Shown in pieces: positions 61,169 to 64,000 of a stretch of 64,000 nucleotides of DNA. The notes beneath the pieces were generated by a model that was not told the DNA's origin, ran no database searches, and worked only from the letters and a program-made list of their open reading frames with translations. How positions within the stretch are numbered: the first letter of the stretch is position 1; each line of letters starts with the position of its first letter. The position numbers and the translations under genes were made by a program. The DNA is from JAUVXJ01 sp964433755 (GTDB lineage: Bacteria; Chloroflexota; Anaerolineae; UBA7937; B3-Chlor). The stretch covers positions 1,426,001 to 1,490,000 of the forward strand of contig CAYSSR010000001.1 in NCBI GenBank assembly GCA_964433755.1, in the 5' to 3' direction.

Positions 61169-61709
61169 CCTGGCGGCCATCGTGGGGTCCGTGCTGCTCC
61201 TGGCACTCCTGGCCTCTCTGGCCTCCACTACCTGGGCCACGCCTACTCAGAACGGCCCGAGCAACGACACTATACCGGACAAGTCATGCATGGACGATAA
61301 TGCTATGGTAGCCAGAGGAGAGTCGACGCAGTTCAGGATCCTGGTGCACCATCCGACAGATTACCCGGACACCTGGTACGACACGTACCTCACGGACACC
61401 ATTGACACCAACCTCCTGGTCATAGGCATCGGCACGACCCGCGGCTACGGCACCTGGACGGGCCAGGACGTGACCTTCACCCTGGGAACCATGTATCCCG
61501 GTGACGAGGCGGCACTGACCATCGACGTCACGGTCAGAGAAGATGCGCCTCAGGGCTACGAGGTGACCAACACCGCCCATCTGAAGCACCTGGGGTGGGA
61601 CACGATCAACTCCACGGATACCCCGCCCGTGGGGACCCCGGCGTCACCATTCATGTTCAACGTCCCCCTCGAACAGAGGCTGCCCCTGGCGTTGAGGCGC
61701 TATCGCTAG
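61143..61709 (+). CDS. DUF11-like secreted protein with an LPLALRRYR tail
   Basis: 188 residues. Signal peptide MDRRKKLTSLAAIVGSVLLL ending near ASTTWA. The single beta-sandwich DUF11-like repeat (residues about 55-150) shows VARGESTQFRILVHHP, VTFTLGTMYPGDEAALTIDV and REDAPQGYEVTNTAHLKHLG. The C-terminus is LPLALRRYR, closely matching LPLAMRRYP in the paralogue at 63194. A ribosome site GGGGGAAACCA precedes the ATG. It overlaps the ligase gene by 26 bases, so it is probably translated from the EPS transcript. A surface or matrix role is likely. Confidence 0.85.
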   Translation: MDRRKKLTSLAAIVGSVLLLALLASLASTTWATPTQNGPSNDTIPDKSCMDDNAMVARGESTQFRILVHHPTDYPDTWYDTYLTDTIDTNLLVIGIGTTRGYGTWTGQDVTFTLGTMYPGDEAALTIDVTVREDAPQGYEVTNTAHLKHLGWDTINSTDTPPVGTPASPFMFNVPLEQRLPLALRRYR

Positions 61710-61864
61710 GACCCGCCGGAAGCCTGGTGGAGTGAGTTCTCTCGCCTCGAAGGGCTTGGACCTCGCATAATCGCGGAGAGGTGGTCGGCATCGCCCCGGC
61801 CGCCTCGAACTCCCGACCCCACGACGAACACTTGCTCTGACCCCGGATGCCGGGACCAAAGCCG

Positions 61865-61894
61865 CAGCCCCCTTGGCAGAGAGACAGGGGGCTG
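61865..61894 (+). terminator. Hairpin after the first DUF11-like gene
   Basis: CAGCCCCCT (61865-61873) and AGGGGGCTG (61886-61894) form a 9-bp stem with a 12-base loop. The following bases (TGTTGCG) are only weakly T-rich. Its left arm recurs at 63851-63859, at the deletion junction in the second copy. Confidence 0.5.
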
Positions 61895-61965
61895 TGTTGC
61901 GTAACGGGGCGTAGGACGGGAAGAAGGAGGGAGGAACGTCTCCCCAACGCTGACAAGAAGGCAGA

Positions 61966-63159
61966 ATGGCGAGGCTGGATTCGCGGAGAGTAATGGCCAT
62001 CGCCACCAAACGTAGCACCGCCGCAGTCATGGTGGCCTGTCTGCTGACACTGTCCTGCCTCGGTGTACGTCCCTACATCGGAGGTGCCGTCGAGGCTGAA
62101 ACCGCTGGCGCTGCGCTCGGCCGACACAGCGTGAAGGCCGGCCTGCTTTTCACCGGGGCAAGCGCTCAAGCTCAAGGCCTCGAGCCAGTCTCGTTTCTCC
62201 CTCTCGCTTTCGTTACGTGCTATCTCGAGCCGGACTGGTCAGGCACGGCGCGGTTCGGCTTCGCCTCCGCATGCCACCCTGCCGAGGAATACGACTATGC
62301 ACAACTTCACGCAGACTGGTACGTCCAGTACCCCGGCTTTCGCACGGATCACGGGCCAGAGGATCTGGAGTATGCCCAGATCATCAGGCTCAACGAGTAC
62401 TTCGAGCCCCCCGAGGAGCAAGCCATCGTACGCTACGCCCGCGCTCACCCCGGCACACTGTGGCTGATCGGCAACGAGCCTGATGCGCCGGCTCAGGACT
62501 GCGTCATTCCGTCCGAGTACGCAGTGCTCTACCACCACTTCTATACGCTGATCAAGGGGACTGACCCCCAGGCCAAGGTGGCTATCGGCGGCGTGGTACA
62601 GGGCACGCCTCTCCGTCTCCGCTACCTGGACCAGATCCTGGAAGAGTACCAGGACCTGTACGGCGAGAAGATTCCCGTCGACGTGTGGAACGTTCACGGG
62701 TTCATCCTCCGGGAAAGGGTGAACTCGTGGGGTTGCCAGATCCCCTGCGGCCTCACAGCAACGCAGGGCAAGCTCTACGCGATCGACGATCACGACGACA
62801 TGGCCATCTTTGCGGAGCAGATCGTACGCTTCCGCCAGTGGATGAAAGACCATGGGGAGCGGAAAAAACCTCTCATTGTCAGCGAATACGGGATTCTCCT
62901 TCCCGAAGCCCTGGGCTACGACAGGGGTCGGGTGAGGCACTTCATGACCGCCACCTTCGACTACTTCCTCTCGGCCACCAGCAGTAGTCTGGGCTATAGA
63001 GAGGACGGAAACAGGCTGGTACAGGCCTGGAACTGGTACAGCCTCGACCACGAGGACTTCGAGGGGTACGAGAGCTGGGGTCACCTCTTCGACCCCGACA
63101 CGCGGGAGATCACCTCCCTCGGCACCGCTTACGGCAACTACGTATCGTCGTTACCGTAG
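61966..63159 (+). CDS. Secreted clan-A glycosidase-like protein
   Basis: 397 residues. An N-terminal hydrophobic leader (about 18-36, STAAVMVACLLTLSC) is followed by a linker with SFLPLAF and a (beta/alpha)8 domain: QIIRLNEYFEPPEEQAIV, LWLIGNEPDAPAQDC with the acid/base glutamate after GN, VDVWNVHGFILRERV, and KPLIVSEYGILLP with the nucleophile glutamate, then VQAWNWYSLD. These are the marks of clan GH-A (GH39/GH5-like). It may trim or anchor extracellular polysaccharide. ATG at 61966 with AAGAAGG 7 bases upstream. The C-terminal 26 codons are repeated at 63852-63932. Confidence 0.8.
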   Translation: MARLDSRRVMAIATKRSTAAVMVACLLTLSCLGVRPYIGGAVEAETAGAALGRHSVKAGLLFTGASAQAQGLEPVSFLPLAFVTCYLEPDWSGTARFGFASACHPAEEYDYAQLHADWYVQYPGFRTDHGPEDLEYAQIIRLNEYFEPPEEQAIVRYARAHPGTLWLIGNEPDAPAQDCVIPSEYAVLYHHFYTLIKGTDPQAKVAIGGVVQGTPLRLRYLDQILEEYQDLYGEKIPVDVWNVHGFILRERVNSWGCQIPCGLTATQGKLYAIDDHDDMAIFAEQIVRFRQWMKDHGERKKPLIVSEYGILLPEALGYDRGRVRHFMTATFDYFLSATSSSLGYREDGNRLVQAWNWYSLDHEDFEGYESWGHLFDPDTREITSLGTAYGNYVSSLP

Positions 63160-63193
63160 CGTACGGCCGCTCACTTCAGGAAGGGAGGAGCCA

Positions 63194-63736
63194 GTGAACC
63201 GACGGAAGAAGCTGAGCATCCTGGCGGCCATCGTGGGATCCATTCTGCTCCTGGCACTCATGGCCTCGCTGGCCTCCACAACCTGGGCCACTCCAGCTCA
63301 GAACGACACTGTCTCCTATGCCGTGCTAGAGAAGTACTGCCCCGACACTATGGTGGCTCGAGGACAGTCGACCCAGTTCACGATCCTGGTGTACAACGTC
63401 ATGACGCTGACGCAGACCTGGTACAGCACGGTGCTCACGGACCCCATCGACGCCAACCTCCAGGTCACCGGCGTCGGCACGACGCACGGCTACGCCACCT
63501 GGGTGGGCCAGGACGTGACGTTCACCCTCGGAACCATGTATCCCGGGGCCGAGGCGATACTGACGATCAACGTCAGGGTGAGAGAGGATGCGCCTCAGGG
63601 TCACGATGTGACCAACATCGCCTATCTGAAGCGCAGCGGGTATCCGACCGTCAACTCCGGGGACTTCCCGTCCTCACGGATGTTCAGGGTCTGCTACGAA
63701 CAGGAGCTCCCCTTGGCGATGAGGCGTTACCCGTAG
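63194..63736 (+). CDS. DUF11-like secreted protein with an LPLAMRRYP tail
   Basis: 180 residues, a paralogue of the 61143 protein over the whole length: signal MNRRKKLSILAAIVGSILLLAL, one DUF11-like repeat (VARGQSTQFTILVYNVM, VTFTLGTMYPGAEAILTI, REDAPQGHDVTNIAYLKR) and C-terminus CYEQELPLAMRRYP. It starts with GTG at 63194 and has AGGAAGGGAGG 9-19 bases upstream. It follows the glycosidase-like gene by 34 bases. A truncated glycosidase copy comes after it, so the unit is a tandem duplicate. Confidence 0.87.
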   Translation: MNRRKKLSILAAIVGSILLLALMASLASTTWATPAQNDTVSYAVLEKYCPDTMVARGQSTQFTILVYNVMTLTQTWYSTVLTDPIDANLQVTGVGTTHGYATWVGQDVTFTLGTMYPGAEAILTINVRVREDAPQGHDVTNIAYLKRSGYPTVNSGDFPSSRMFRVCYEQELPLAMRRYP

Positions 63737-63851
63737 GATCAACCGCCGGGCCATGCTGGCCTCGAGTGGCCTGTGCACGCCCAGGTCCTGGCCCGCAACG
63801 TTCTCCGGGCCTGAGACCTGGAGTCGCTCCGAAGCCCGGGCCGAAAGCCGC

Positions 63852-63932
63852 AGCCCCCTCTCCGACCCCAACACCAAGCAGATCACCCCCCTCGGCATCG
63901 CTTACGGCGAATACGTATCCCCGTTGCCGTAG
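63852..63932 (+). pseudogene. C-terminal remnant of a second glycosidase-like gene
   Basis: The frame reads LSDPNTKQITPLGIAYGEYV then SPLP and a stop at 63932. This matches the last 26 codons of the 61966 protein (FDPDTREITSLGTAYGNYV then SSLP). The rest of the gene is missing, and the sequence just before (GCAGCCCCCT, 63850-63859) is the left arm of the hairpin that follows the first DUF11-like gene. A deletion from that hairpin into the 3' end of the gene explains it. No start codon or ribosome site. Confidence 0.75.
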
Positions 63933-64000
63933 CGTAAGCCCGCACTCTCCACATCCCATCCGAACCCGAGCCTGACGAGGAGCACCAATAGCTGGTGGGT

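Noticed and set aside
1..64000. CRISPR arrays, insertion sequences, rRNA genes
   Set aside because: No regularly spaced repeats, no transposase-like frames with terminal inverted repeats, and no rRNA-like sequence were seen.

Overview
The window reads as a 64 kb chromosomal piece of a GC-rich, free-living bacterium, most like Chloroflexota (Anaerolineae-type). This placement is an inference. It rests on secreted proteins with C-terminal tails of the LPLxxR type, a GT39 membrane transferase fused to PA14 repeats, secreted clan-A glycosidase-like proteins, a capsule locus with no outer-membrane exporter, and an abundance of extended -10 promoters. No rRNA, CRISPR array, integrase or transposase was seen.

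Region 1 (1-5 kb, mostly minus strand) is a tandem array of PEP-CTERM secreted-protein genes. Two are intact (267-869, 1205-2314). At least two more are decayed into fragments that flank a complete fabF and a truncated fabH. Each intact copy, and one relic, has a near-consensus sigma-70 promoter, and the intact ones end in an intrinsic terminator. A fifth copy lies at 19448-20059.

Region 2 (5-30.6 kb) is a mosaic of housekeeping, catabolic and unknown genes. In order: an unknown membrane protein; tRNA-Arg(TCG); a 923-residue GT39/PA14 glycosyltransferase; an AlkD-like DNA alkylation repair protein; a glutamate-semialdehyde-aminomutase-like aminotransferase with a DapB-like dehydrogenase; small membrane proteins and a tandem-domain lipoprotein; an ion-channel-like membrane protein followed by a SIR2/repeat protein; a secreted glycosidase; a methyltransferase; an ornithine cyclodeaminase homologue; PanB; a PDZ lipoprotein; and a catabolic-looking set made of an M19 dipeptidase, a carbon-nitrogen hydrolase, an MttB-family methyltransferase and an IclR regulator.

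Region 3 (31.2-61.2 kb, all plus strand) is one large exopolysaccharide/capsule locus. It begins with a perfect TTGACA-17-TATAAT promoter and a roughly 1 kb leader that holds no recognisable gene. Next come a NusG/RfaH/UpxY-like antiterminator, a fused Wzz/BY-kinase and a TPR protein. The central cassette follows: sugar aminotransferase, epimerase, Wzm/Wzt ABC exporter, pyruvyltransferase, seven glycosyltransferases, an O-antigen ligase/polymerase-like protein, a FemAB-like acyltransferase, a sugar formyltransferase and a polysaccharide deacetylase. The distal conserved part holds a WecA-like initiating transferase, a PglE-like aminotransferase, a PglF-like dehydratase, an HlyD-like lipoprotein and a second ligase. 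Together these would make, decorate and export a polymer containing a 4-amino (perhaps N-formyl) dideoxy sugar and pyruvyl groups.

Region 4 (61.1-64 kb) is a tandem duplication of a unit made of a DUF11-like secreted protein followed by a secreted clan-A glycosidase-like protein. In the second copy the glycosidase is reduced to its last 26 codons.
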